Source: Alloascoidea africana (Eukaryota > Ascomycota > Alloascoideomycetes > Alloascoideales > Alloascoideaceae). From it: DNA of 64,000 bases. The stretch lies in assembly GCA_030581615.1 (NCBI GenBank), contig JAKTTT010000042.1:62001-126000 (forward strand). Direction: 5' to 3'. The position numbers and the translations under genes were made by a program. The stretch's first letter is position 1. Each line of letters starts with the position of its first letter. A model generated the notes under the pieces. The model searched no databases, had not been told where the DNA came from, and saw only the letters and a program-made list of their open reading frames with translations. This document shows positions 49,275 through 60,472 of the stretch, in pieces.

Positions 49275-50812
49275 ATGTCCAAGCAAACCCCGAAGGACCG
49301 CCACCCGTATCGATGTCGAAAATGCCGACTTCCACTGACCATCCACAACTCTTTAACCAACCTAAGTGATGCCCACATAAATCTTTTGTTGAATAATTCC
49401 GGCTTATCAGGGGAATGGAGCACACCCTCCCCTTCATCCAAGTCACAAGGGCCCAACACCGTCTTTATAGCAGAGGAGAGACTTAAACGATACAAACAGG
49501 CCGCTTCTTCTTATGCCAAAGCTACAGAAGGTTTAGGCAAAGATAATAGTGCTTCTGCTACATTACAAACCGATTCATTTGTTCTTCTGCCGAACGATGA
49601 CTACAATAGCACTTCCGCAAATGGGTTTTATCATGGAAATGAGGATAACGATGAACATACCATTTCTAGACGGTTACAAACTCTTGAAGGCTTATTTCAA
49701 GCTCTCTCTTTGAAGTATGAGATTGACTACCCAGTGTGTTCCGACTGTTGTGATCTCTTGATTCAACAAATGAAGGTAAAGTTGGAGCAAGCGAGTAACG
49801 ACCGCGACTTGTACATTCAATTTTTAAAGAAGCTAAATGGGCAAGTTGCACCGGATAAAGAACAAATGGTGAAGTCGTTAGAAGAAATCGAAAACTTGAA
49901 ACGAAAAGAGAAAGAAGCTATGGCGAATTTGAAAAATCTAGAACAGGAACATCAAAATCTGGAAGCAGAGTACGAGTCGTTGCTTTATGAATCTGATCAA
50001 CTGAAGGATAAAGAGCAAGATTTGTGGAATAAGAAGAGTCGCCTTTCTATGGAAATGAATGAGCTGGACACGCAATTGGACCGGCTCAATTCCTTGTATG
50101 ACTCTGACACCAAGCTTCTGGCATGGCTGCAAAAGACAAACGTATATAACGATACATTTCGAATATCGCATGATGGACAATTTGGCACAATAAATGGCCT
50201 TCGGTTGGGGAGCCTAGAAACTTGTAAAGTAAGTTGATAAAGCTTCACAAACTAATAGGAACATTTTGTCTAACCATGCCTTAGGTACCATGGCCTGAGA
50301 TAAATGCCGCTCTAGGCCAAACTGTTTTACTTCTGGCCACTCTTGTTCAACGGTTGAATTTCAAATTGGATGGTTTTCGATTGAGACCCATGGGATCGAC
50401 CTCCAGTATTGAGAAAATTGGACGCGATCCTAAAAACCCGTTAAAATATGAAATCACCTGCCTAGAGCTATACTCCTCGGGCGAATATACCATTGAGCGA
50501 TTGTTCAACCATGGAATGTTGGATTCTGCTTTGGTTGCTCTTCTTGCTGTTATCCAACAGGTGGGAAATAGGCTAAAAAGCCTTGATCCCAGGATCGAAC
50601 TTCCGTACCCAATTTCTAAAGAGAAGATCGGGGGAGCAAGCATCAAGTTGTCAGCAAGGACGGCGAATATGGAATGGACTATGGCTTGCAAGTTTCTACT
50701 TACTAAGTATGTTTGCATATTTGATTCCCTTGTACTGTTGCTCAAGCTAACCGTTCACCGCTCTAGTGTTAAATACATCTTGGCCTATTCTAGTGCCCAT
50801 TTATCTAGATAA
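49275..50812 (+). CDS. VPS30: Vps30/Atg6 (Beclin 1), three exons
   Basis: A subunit of the Vps34 PI3-kinase complexes I (autophagy) and II (vacuolar sorting). Exons 49275-50228, 50285-50706 and 50767-50812 give 473 residues. Introns of 56 and 60 nt start GTAAGT and GTATGT, with CTAAC 10 and 15 nt before the end. N-terminal CxxC pairs are at C14/C17 (YRCRKCRLPL) and C155/C158 (PVCSDCCDLL). A coiled coil runs from about 160 to 280. The evolutionarily conserved domain begins near LQKTNVYNDTF and contains FGTINGLRLG, KVPWPEINAALGQTVLLL and FKLDGFRLRPMGSTSSIEKI. The last exon codes only 14 residues. Intron 1 lies at the K/V junction of the TCKVPWPEIN block. Confidence 0.95.
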
Positions 50813-53800
50813 ATGGTGTCTGGATCATTAAGGCTATACATCCCGACAAAATGTCAGTGCTTGGAAATAGTTTAGATTTGGAATTGCATTGCGCGAATTA
50901 AGAGCTTCGTGCTATTTTATTTAACTCTTTCAGAATATCCTGCAAAATTGGAAGTTCCTATTTTCTGTTTTGCTGAGCATCATCAATATCGCCTGGGTTT
51001 TATTTCTCCATTTAGTGCTGTACCATTTCGATATCATCGGGAATTTTTTTTTGATGTGGTAGCACGTCGAAAAATTTTTAAACACTGGAGAAAAAGGGGG
51101 AAATGTGCCATGTCAGATATCCTTTACGCTGCTTTTAATATCGCATTTCAGACGGCTCAACGGATAATAAGCGCCATATAATAGCAGAAACCCCAAGCTG
51201 GGAGGAAATCAGTCAAGAGCTTCTTGCAAAGGGGTGTTTTTACGACGGTTCCTTCTATAGTTAGACCGAGGAGCTCATAGGAACAACCTTATGAGATGTT
51301 TGAATTAAGAGACCCTTCAGAACAGATCATTTCCCCACCTCGTGAATGTCGATGCACAGTTTCCAATGTCGCTTGCGTATGCTTATCGTGTTATTCTCTT
51401 GCCCACATATGCTGTTGGTTGTATGGCAGATAGAATTGCATTCTCTATATTTTTTCCTCTTAAAATCATGGATATTGCATTGGATTTGTTCTTTGCAAGA
51501 AAGGAAATAATGACTGTTTTAGCGAATCAGATGCGAGATTCATCTAATCACGGAACACTGGAGAATGTCTTGAATAATAAGAGCAAGCTATGCAAAAATC
51601 AGTCTAGTGTTCTGCTCTGCTTGAAGCTTGTATACTCCCTAGACGTCTTCTGGTGCGTAGAACTGGCTGATAAACTCTCACCTTTCCCCTGGGATGACGA
51701 ATAGCCTTTTCTGTCTGAAATCGCTGTAGAATGAGGCTAAATGGCAACATGGGCAATGTGTGGTTCTACCAAAAATATCGATCTTGTGGTCCTCGTATAC
51801 CTGGCCCATCATCATCAGTTTTCCCCAATAAATTTTAGCTATCTCCCTATCAGCTATCTCCTCCGTCAGGTCAACAACAACTCAAAATAAAGCACCTTCT
51901 TTTTTCACTGTTATCAAAGCCAACTAATGAGAAAAAACCTTTGAAAAATAAAACGCCTCAGTGATCATATTTCCATTCCTCCCCCAAAGCCGTTGGTATA
52001 CCCAATTCGATCCTATTCAGCTTAAAAAGTAATTACAAAATAAGTTTATCATTATGATACTAAATAAATAATAAAATATATGAGACATGAGTTAACTGTT
52101 TTTGAAGGGTAGTTTATGTTCCTGTTAAGAATAAAAAATATTTGGAGTTGATAGAAGATATAGTGAGCGAGAGGCAGATAGTATTTTGTTTTGTGACTTC
52201 AAATTCTAACAGATTCTTCCCAATTTCTAGTAGTGATCTAACGGTAGTTTGTGCTAACTGATAAAGAATAACCTAACTTGTTGCAGTATACTGATGAGTA
52301 TCTAGGAGCTGTGCTACAATGATTCCTGAACTGTTTTCTCCATGATATGACCAAACAAACTTTCCAGATACTTTACCCTATCTTCACTTAGAACCTAGAT
52401 TTGTTTACGTATCCCTGACGTTACTGCCCCCGATTTCTATAAACTCAGTTAAATGAGCTTTCCGAAAAGCAAGACATTAAATTTCTCTTTTCATTCATCT
52501 ATTTAAAACTTGTTCAACTATTATTTATGGATAGTGCAGCCAATGCTGAAATATTTGGCCACCATGTATTTCTTGCTCTTGTATAATGGTAACACCATGA
52601 GCGATTGTGACCATTCATTATTCACTGTCCGTCAAAATAATAGTTGTAGTTTTATATGTCAAAGCTCAAGCTGTGTATAGTTTCTGCTATGCCAGAGACC
52701 AAACAACACTCATTAGAGACATCTTCCAAGGAATTGACATGATCTGTGTAACTCCATTCTATTAAATCTTAAATAATTTCTGATTCTGACTCTCAGAAGT
52801 GTATACTTTTATTCTATTGTGTTTGGTGGCCTCACAAAACCATGGGCAGACACTTGATGATTCTTGGCCTTTCGAAATAGGTAGCTTCAACTCGTTCAAG
52901 TAAATCCCTATAAGTTGGCAACTGCGCTCCTTGCACTATTCCAATTATGAAGTTTGCTCTATAGTATTATTATACGCACGAGACCTTATGGACCCTTTAA
53001 AACAGATCAAGAAGGCATGTCTTCCAGTTTCACAAGCAATAAAGCATTAACGCGCCCTCCAGCTTTTTTTTGGCACGCATCTGGGGAAACAATGCCGTGG
53101 GCCATAGAAATAATAGCAAAAATTTTCAATCCCCCTTTTTCAGTGGCTTTATTTTTTCTGATCTCATCTATCTGTTTTGACGCCGTCCTCCAAGCCAAGT
53201 TAAAGCAAGAATTCAATACGAATAGAACATAGCAGGGATGAGTGGTAGAAACCAAACCTCCTAGAAATGCCCGAACGTTTCTACCAAGAGGAAAATACCG
53301 TGGAATGCTGCTTTGAGTAAACTCAATGGCTATTCGAATTATAATGCATTCAAGTTCATACTAAAAGCAAGCTTAAATGAGAAAAAGGACTGGCATGCCA
53401 CTGGATATCGGAATACTAAAAATTGCTTAGAACAATGTTTCTTTTGCTAACAATATGACTCCGCATTATTAATTAAAGTACTCAGATTATTCACAACATA
53501 TGTATGCTTTCTTGTAGTGGGTAATTGTGGCTAATTTCTCTTCATCTGTCTTGGCTTTTTGAAAATTTTGATACAGAAAATAAACCAAAAAATAAACTAT
53601 ACACCAGGGAGCTCTCAGATCAGTCTGGAGACAGTTCATCCCATCTCACCCTCTGGATGACCTTTAGCACAGAGATACTGAGGGTCCGTTACCTCAATAT
53701 GGACCTGATGTGAAGAGTTTGGCATTTTACGATTTTATCTTTTCGTCATCAATGAGTGTCTGCTAAACTCCACCAAATATCCATGCACTTTAAAGAAGAC

Positions 53801-55041
53801 ACTGTGAAACAAAGGAAGACTGTGCTACTCGCTTTCATCCTTGAGAACGCATGGAACAGGCCAATGTCTGCTTGCAGTTGAAATCTTTCAATCTCTCCGA
53901 GACACATCAAAAGTGAATTCACAAGTTGGTTTGCAAACCACCAGAACAGGCAACTCAAGATCGTCAAATAATTAAGTCTACCACCCTTTGAATTTTAAAG
54001 ATTACGATAGAATGGATTCGAACAGAGTCATCAGGTGAAGGCAACAATATGGATGTCTATTCTTTTAGTCCACATCTTTCTGCAATGATTTCTGTCATGG
54101 CAAACGCCGAAATTCTAAAGTCGAATTCTGGGTAAATTGGACAAATAGGCGACAAGTGAGAGAAAGGGCACTGTCCAATGTACTGCTCAATTGAGAAGGT
54201 GAAAACAACCTTGCACCTTCCATCCTACACCAGCACGAACACAAACACGAGTTTAAGAAAGTTTCAGTTAGTTTAGATCCTAAACCTACAGGAAACTGTC
54301 CTCTTTGATTCCGTTCTCCAAAAACTTCCAGCGCTGGTGATTTGATGGCGGCGATCAATAATTTTAAAGGAACAGAAGAAATAGCATGAATTGTCCTCGG
54401 CGCTTATTCCCCACTATGTAAGCCACAAAGAGTCCTGCCAGTCCTTTGAGGAACACAAATGAAAGCAGGCTCTTAAAGGTGAAATACTTGAAAAAGGTTT
54501 GAATCATTATGCATTGTTGCTCAAGGGTGTGCCTTCCATATGTATGCCTTTGGGAGCGGGCCTGAACTCTACCTTGAGTTAAACCTTACCACTGGAAAGC
54601 CGGGGCACTGTTACATGGGTGGCTACCAATAGTACATTGGAGAATGCTCAGTGTATGTGGTCTGGTGATGATGTCACACTAGGCTAGTTGATGCTCTCTG
54701 AGATGAACACCTTTGAACCTTTGACGGGAACCAACAGACACTTGTAAAACAACAAAAAAAGATCTATAAAATATTCAAGGGAAAAAATCCTTATTGGCTG
54801 CCTTTAATCCGTTGACGGAAAATTCTCGTATCTTCAGATTGCGTAGTTTTAAGATTCAGAATTTATTTCATGGTCTAGTGAGGATGCTCTCACACAGCAT
54901 TTAAACTATCTACTACTAAGACCCTAAACCGCTCTGGAAAATTTATCCTTATCTTCTACCCAATTACTTCCCTCTACTCCTTCTATCATCACGCAAACAA
55001 GCCTTTATGACTTGGGCAACACAACAAGCCTGTATTGAGTA
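50813..55041. other. 4.2 kb gene desert with AT-rich core
   Basis: Between ATG6 and the first permease I find no open frame with homology, splice-supported gene, tRNA or mobile element. Short open frames at 50909-51181 and 51342-51704 have no recognisable product. A very AT-rich core lies at about 52020-52140. TATAAA at 54765-54770 and CTTATC (GATAAG on the minus strand) at 54948-54953 may belong to the permease promoter. The stretch may hold an unrecognised non-coding RNA, replication origin or centromere, or gene relics too decayed to read. Confidence 0.4.
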
Positions 55042-56796
55042 ATGTCATTTTTCAGAAAAGGATTCTCGAACTCCACGGCGCAGTTCTCGACCTCGGTTGA
55101 AACAAAGGGTGCTGCTGAAGCAACTCCCATTAAGATAAAAGATCTCAATGGCAAAGTGGAAGAAGAAGTTAATGATCATGGAGATAGTGCTTCTCTAAGC
55201 TCATTTCAGTCCAGGATAGAAGAAGAGTTTATCAAGAGACAGCTCAAAGGCAGGCATATTCAACTTATTGGAATAGGAGGAACCATCGGTACGGCATTGT
55301 TTGTTGCTATCGGCCAGGGCTTGCTCCACGGGGGCCCTGGGGGATTGTTCCTGGGGTTCACTTTATGGTGTATTCCTATTCTATGTATCACCGTTTCCAC
55401 TGCTGAAATGGTTACTTACCTTCCCATAAGTTCTCCTTTTCTGCGGATGTCAGGCAGATGCTGTGATGGTGCTCTAGAGTTTATGGCGGGGTGGAACTTC
55501 TTTATCCTCGAGGCCGTTCTGATCCCATTTGAAATCACCGCTCTCAACTCCGTGCTTCATTTTTGGATAGAAGGCTACAGCCCTGGAATTCCAGTTGCTG
55601 TACAGTTGGTTTTATATTTTCTCATAAACATATTTGCAGTCACTTGGTATGGGGAGAGCGAGTTTTGGCTTTCTTTGGGGAAGGTTTTGCTAGCGTGCGG
55701 ACTCATATGTTTCACCTTTATAACCATGTTGGGTGGAAACCCTTTACACGATAGGTTTGGGTTTAGATACTGGCAGGACCCAGGTGCATTTAAGGAGTAT
55801 ATCAGCACAGGAAGTTGGGGCAAATTTCTTGGTTTTTTTGCATGTTTTATTCAAGCGTGCTTCACGATTGCAGGACCTGAATATGTGTCTATGACAGCAG
55901 GCGAGGCTCAAAATCCCCGAAGGACTCTTCCTAGAGCATTTAAATCTGTTTTCTACAGACTTACCTTTTTTTTCGTTCTGGGTTCCCTCAGCGTTGGAAT
56001 CCTTGTGCCACATAACGACAAGCAACTGGCAAATGGTTTTGATAACGATTTACCTGGGGCCGCTGCTTCTCCATATGTGGTTGCAATGACAAGATTGAAA
56101 ATATCGTTTCTTCCAGATCTCATCAATGCCATGATTTTAACAGCTATCTTTTCTGCTGGAAACTCATATACTTATTGCGCATCTCGTTCACTTCATGGAC
56201 TTGCGTTAAACGGGCATGCACCTAAAATATTAACAAAATTGGTGAACGGCGTTCCAATTTATTGCGTCATTTGTTCATTGGCATTTGGTCTCCTTGGATT
56301 CCTTCAGCTGAGCAACTCTGCGGAAGTTGTATTAAACTGGATTATCAGCATGGTAACGGCTAGTCAACTGATAAACTTTGTTGTCATTTGCACGACCTAT
56401 GTTCATTTCTTTTATGCCTTAAAGGCTCAGGGGATAGATAGATCAACACTACCATTCAGAGGCTATTTTCAGCCGTGGCTAGCAGTGTTTGGTGGAGTGT
56501 CAGCATTCATAATGATTTTCATTTCTGGTTACTATGTATTTTTACCTGGGCATTGGAAGATTTCAACGTTTTTATTTTCATACATCATGGTTTTTATTGA
56601 TATAGTTCTCTTTATTGTCTGGAAGCTGTTTAAGCGGACCAAATGGAAAGGTCCACTGGAAGTCGATTTGACTACCGGTCTCCGAGAAATCGACGAATAC
56701 GAACAGGAGTTTAAAAAAGCAGTTGAGAATGGAGAGTTGGATTCCAAGGGATCCTTGAAATGGTACAACAAAATTCTGGACTTTTTGTTTGAGTGA
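55042..56796 (+). CDS. AGP2-like amino acid permease, copy 1
   Basis: A plasma membrane transporter of the yeast amino acid transporter (APC) family. The 584-residue product has a cytosolic N-terminus of about 85 residues and then about twelve membrane spans starting at QLIGIGGTIGTALFVAIG (the substrate-carboxylate GGTIGT loop). The family blocks SAEMVTYLP-type, TWYGESEFWLSLGK, NPLHDRFGFRYWQDPGAF, TIAGPEYVSMTAGE and GNSYTYCASRSLHGLALNGHAPK follow. The wording resembles the large AGP2-type group of filamentous fungi more than GAP1 or DIP5. Substrate is unknown; Agp2 in yeast handles carnitine and polyamines and acts as a sensor. A close paralog follows at 58584 in the same orientation. Confidence 0.88.
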   Translation: MSFFRKGFSNSTAQFSTSVETKGAAEATPIKIKDLNGKVEEEVNDHGDSASLSSFQSRIEEEFIKRQLKGRHIQLIGIGGTIGTALFVAIGQGLLHGGPGGLFLGFTLWCIPILCITVSTAEMVTYLPISSPFLRMSGRCCDGALEFMAGWNFFILEAVLIPFEITALNSVLHFWIEGYSPGIPVAVQLVLYFLINIFAVTWYGESEFWLSLGKVLLACGLICFTFITMLGGNPLHDRFGFRYWQDPGAFKEYISTGSWGKFLGFFACFIQACFTIAGPEYVSMTAGEAQNPRRTLPRAFKSVFYRLTFFFVLGSLSVGILVPHNDKQLANGFDNDLPGAAASPYVVAMTRLKISFLPDLINAMILTAIFSAGNSYTYCASRSLHGLALNGHAPKILTKLVNGVPIYCVICSLAFGLLGFLQLSNSAEVVLNWIISMVTASQLINFVVICTTYVHFFYALKAQGIDRSTLPFRGYFQPWLAVFGGVSAFIMIFISGYYVFLPGHWKISTFLFSYIMVFIDIVLFIVWKLFKRTKWKGPLEVDLTTGLREIDEYEQEFKKAVENGELDSKGSLKWYNKILDFLFE

Positions 56797-58583
56797 AATG
56801 TATAGCTTGAAGAGGACAGAATAGAAAAAAGCGGCATGTACCTTTAGTTTCTGAGGTTAAAAAAAATCTGACTATCATTTTTCTTCTTCCTATGAGCTAC
56901 TCTACTAGATCCCAACAGAAAAGAGGGGAGAAAACGGTTTGATCGTCGCCTGCTTGATCGTTCTATAGATAGCCACAGAAGCTACACTAAAGATGACTCC
57001 AAAAGAAACCATTCTGAATGGAAAAAAAAAAAAACAGCCTCTTAGAGAAGCTTTTTATGTTTTTGATTCCCCTCAATTGGGACACGAAGAAAAATATGGA
57101 AGCTGGCTTGGCAAACACAGGTTATTGAAATAAGAAACCAAAGTAGACGCATAGAAATTTCTAGTGTCAAGCGGCTACTTTTTTAAATAGACAAAATTAC
57201 GATAAACAATTTTGACAAGATGAGATTTCAAAGATCGTCCATTCAATGGTGAAAAATCAGATGCTGGAACTCATCCTTTCAGCGGTACATGCAGATCCGT
57301 CAAGTATCACCCTTTGTGGTCCTTCTTTGTTGAATCTATTTGTTGAGATGCATACATTCTTCTGGAGTTCGCCAGACACAAACCGGTATTCATTGCTCTT
57401 TATCATATCAAATGACTCTGAGAAGACCACACACACTGGCACATAAAGGAGGTTGGCCTTGATAACAAGGGTGTGCGGGTGTTGACGGATTAGGAATATT
57501 ATAGATGCTGAATTAAATTCAAAGATGGAAAAAAAAGCTGTAGCTGAAGCTAATAGCTGTCCGTTAAAGCACCTTACTAGAAAGACAAAAAATAGGCATG
57601 ATTGTCAATAATTAAACGGAACAGAGAAAAGCCAACTAAAGTCATAGGAGTGACTGAAGCAGAATAAAGCTAAGTTACCCTGCGGGAAGGACCATTTGCA
57701 CGCGCCTCCTTTTAGACAAGCTCACCATCAGATAGATCTTTAAATCGATAGGTAGTGTGACGCGGTTTTCACATAAATTGTGGGGTTTTACCATATTCGA
57801 ATAGCCCTTCGGAACTTGTCTTTGCTGCTAATATAGAGAAACACATACACCCGTAAACTCTACTCGTCTGATAATTTTAAGTACAAGAGATAATGTTGGA
57901 TATTTTTTCCCTGGATATGTACTATTTCATTCTTCTTGCAACTATGTTCCTTCTAAACCTCCATGGAGAAGGATGTGGAGAAGAGACAAACTACCATATC
58001 CTCAATGCAAGTAGGGCGTATTTAATCGAATTGGTTTCGGAGATTTGAAAAGTTTGGATAATAATTAGCTTTCATGTCTCGAGCACCTATTACGAGAAAA
58101 AGTGATCATGAGCCCCACTGGGTATAGTTATCGATTCGGGGATTCAGGTGACGATCTTTGGCCTGAAAAACTACCGCCAATGAGATCGTCGAAGGGCTTT
58201 TCCTGGCATACAGATTCGATGAAAGAGGGAAGACGCATATGAGATGATTAGAAAATCAAATCTGTGATGGCATAACAAAATATGCCTAAACCTCGACTTG
58301 CAGTCGTTTTTTTGGCGCCGAAGAGAATCTTAGCAGCAATACAAAAAACACTCAGACAAAAAGGGCCGTGTCGTTCGATCCATGATGTACTCTTAAAAGC
58401 ACAAGAAATATAGTCAATGCACATCTACCTCGGGCATGTATAGTGCTGTATTCTTTTTATTATCTTTGGCAACTCCATTTTCTTTTTATTATATTCCAAC
58501 GAAACACAGTATATAAAGATAATCGTTTCCCTTAAATGGCTTTCAGCTGAGGCTACACTCTCTAATAGTGGTTTATCTTCAAA
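56797..58583. promoter_or_regulatory. spacer between permease paralogs, promoter of copy 2
   Basis: 1.8 kb without a gene. TATAAA at 58512-58517 lies 67-72 nt before the second ATG. GATAA or its complement TTATC recurs (58127, 58460, 58518, 58573), compatible with nitrogen GATA-factor control, though the motif is short. A repeated TTCTTTTTATTAT occurs twice about 30 nt apart near 58452. Confidence 0.4.
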
Positions 58584-60356
58584 ATGGTCAACCTACCATT
58601 CAGCTTTGCAAACAAGCGCAATAGAAATGATCCATCTGCCAAGGATTCACAAAGACCGGACAGTCAGCTCGCCGCCATTTCCACAGCTACCTCTGCTAAG
58701 GGAATGCTATCTAATCCTGACAAAGAGAAAATTGGAGAGTCACAGTATCAAGACAGTGGATCAATTAGCTCTACGAGTAGTGAAGTGGAACTAGAACTCG
58801 AAAGGCGACAACTGAAAAATAGACACATCCAGTTGATTGGCATTGGTGGAACTATTGGAACTGCTCTGTTTGTGGCTATTGGCACAGCTCTCTTGAAGGG
58901 TGGCCCTGGCTCTCTGTTCTTAGGATTCACACTATGGTGTATTCCTATCCTGTTTATCACAGCTTCAGTGGCCGAAATGGTTTCTTATCTACCTTTAAGC
59001 TCACCATTCATTCGATTAGCGGGAAGGTGTTGTGATGAAGCCTTGGAGGTTATGGCTGGCTGGAACTTTTTCATGCTGGTCGGTTCCTTAATCCCCTTCG
59101 AGATTGTGGCCGTGAATACTATCCTTCATTTTTGGGTCAGTGGATACAGTCCTGCCATCTCGCTTTCTATCCAGGTTGTTCTGTATTTCTTTATTAACGT
59201 GTTTGCGATTACCTGGTATGGAGAAAGCGAATTTTGGCTCTCTTTAGGAAAGGTGATTCTCGCGACTGGTCTGATTATTTTCACCTTCATTGCAATGTTA
59301 GGCGGCAATCCTCTACATGACAGGTTTGGATTCAGATATTGGAACGATCCTGGTGCCTTCAAAGAGTATATTTCAACTGGTGATTGGGGTCGCTTTCTCG
59401 GATTTTTTGCTTGTATTATTCAAGCCTGTTACACAATTGCGGGACCTGAATACGTATCAATGACAGCTGGTGAAACCGTTAATCCCAGGAAAGTGCTTCC
59501 AAAAGCCTTCAAAGCAGTCTTTTACAGATTAACTTTCTTCTTCGTTCTCGGAGCACTCTGTGTGGGAATTCTGTGTCCATATGACGATGAAGAGCTTTCT
59601 GCAGCATTGACTGAGTCACGTCCTGGAGCAGCTTCTTCCCCATATGTCATTGCCATGAGACGGCTAAAGATCGGAGTCCTCCCCCATATTGTCAATGCAC
59701 TGATTCTTACTGCTTGTTTTTCAGCAGGAAACTCATACACCTACTGCGCTTCAAGATCACTTTATGGTCTGGCTCTCAATGGTCACGCACCAAAGTGTTT
59801 GACAAAAATCGTTAATGGTGTTCCCATTTATTGTGTCTTTATCGCACTTGCATGGTCCTTATTATCGTTTCTGCAGCTGGGAAACTCTTCAGCAGTTGTC
59901 CTTAACTGGATTGTTAATTTAGTGACGGCTTCCCAGTTGATCAATTTCATCGTTCTCTGTGTGACATATCTTTGCTTCTTTAAGGCTACTCAAGTTCAAG
60001 GAATCGATCGACGAACGTTTCCTTTCCGAGGATACTTCCAACCTTACATTGCAACCTTTTCCCTCTTTTGCGTTATTTGTATGACTTTCCTTCATGGTTA
60101 TACTGTTTTCCTTCCCGGTCGCTGGCAAGTTGAGACTTTCTTATTTTCATACGTGATGATTGGAGTCGATATTTTCATTTTTATTATCTGGAAGGTGACG
60201 AAAAGAACTCGTTGGAAGAAAAGTATTGAGATTGACTTGCATACTGGATTGGATCTTATCGAAGAGTACGAGAAGGAGTACCATAGGCGTGAACTAAATA
60301 CTCCGCCATCAGCTTTCAGATGGTATGATAAAATACTGGACTTTTTATTTACATAG
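58584..60356 (+). CDS. AGP2-like amino acid permease, copy 2
   Basis: The 590-residue paralog of the upstream permease shares the length, the ~12-span plan and nearly all motifs: HIQLIGIGGTIGTALFVAIG, TWYGESEFWLSLGK, NPLHDRFGFRYW, TIAGPEYVSMTAGE, GNSYTYCASRSLYGLALNGHAPK. The cytosolic tails differ most; copy 2 begins MVNLPFSFANKRNRND and ends YDKILDFLFT against YNKILDFLFE in copy 1. Synonymous sites differ widely, so the duplication is not recent and gene conversion has not kept the copies identical. A TATAAA lies about 70 nt upstream of the ATG. Confidence 0.88.
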   Translation: MVNLPFSFANKRNRNDPSAKDSQRPDSQLAAISTATSAKGMLSNPDKEKIGESQYQDSGSISSTSSEVELELERRQLKNRHIQLIGIGGTIGTALFVAIGTALLKGGPGSLFLGFTLWCIPILFITASVAEMVSYLPLSSPFIRLAGRCCDEALEVMAGWNFFMLVGSLIPFEIVAVNTILHFWVSGYSPAISLSIQVVLYFFINVFAITWYGESEFWLSLGKVILATGLIIFTFIAMLGGNPLHDRFGFRYWNDPGAFKEYISTGDWGRFLGFFACIIQACYTIAGPEYVSMTAGETVNPRKVLPKAFKAVFYRLTFFFVLGALCVGILCPYDDEELSAALTESRPGAASSPYVIAMRRLKIGVLPHIVNALILTACFSAGNSYTYCASRSLYGLALNGHAPKCLTKIVNGVPIYCVFIALAWSLLSFLQLGNSSAVVLNWIVNLVTASQLINFIVLCVTYLCFFKATQVQGIDRRTFPFRGYFQPYIATFSLFCVICMTFLHGYTVFLPGRWQVETFLFSYVMIGVDIFIFIIWKVTKRTRWKKSIEIDLHTGLDLIEEYEKEYHRRELNTPPSAFRWYDKILDFLFT

Positions 60357-60472
60357 AACTGTTCAAATCTATGCTGTAAAAAGATAGTTTATTATTTTGT
60401 TAGTGAATAAAGATGTTGCTTTTTCAGGGTTAACAAGGACCAAAACTAAGCCCCAAAGAATAATCATTAAAT

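Noticed and set aside
50909-51704. Two open frames of 90 and about 120 codons downstream of ATG6
   Set aside because: No recognisable domain; the second has no ATG at its 5' limit, and I cannot join the two by a convincing intron. They are kept only as part of the gene desert.
52954-53255. Overlapping open frames of about 80-90 codons on both strands
   Set aside because: No homology on either strand, so most likely chance. A decayed gene relic cannot be excluded.
54005-54030. B-box-like GTTCGAATCC on the minus strand
   Set aside because: No A box at a proper distance and no cloverleaf can be drawn.
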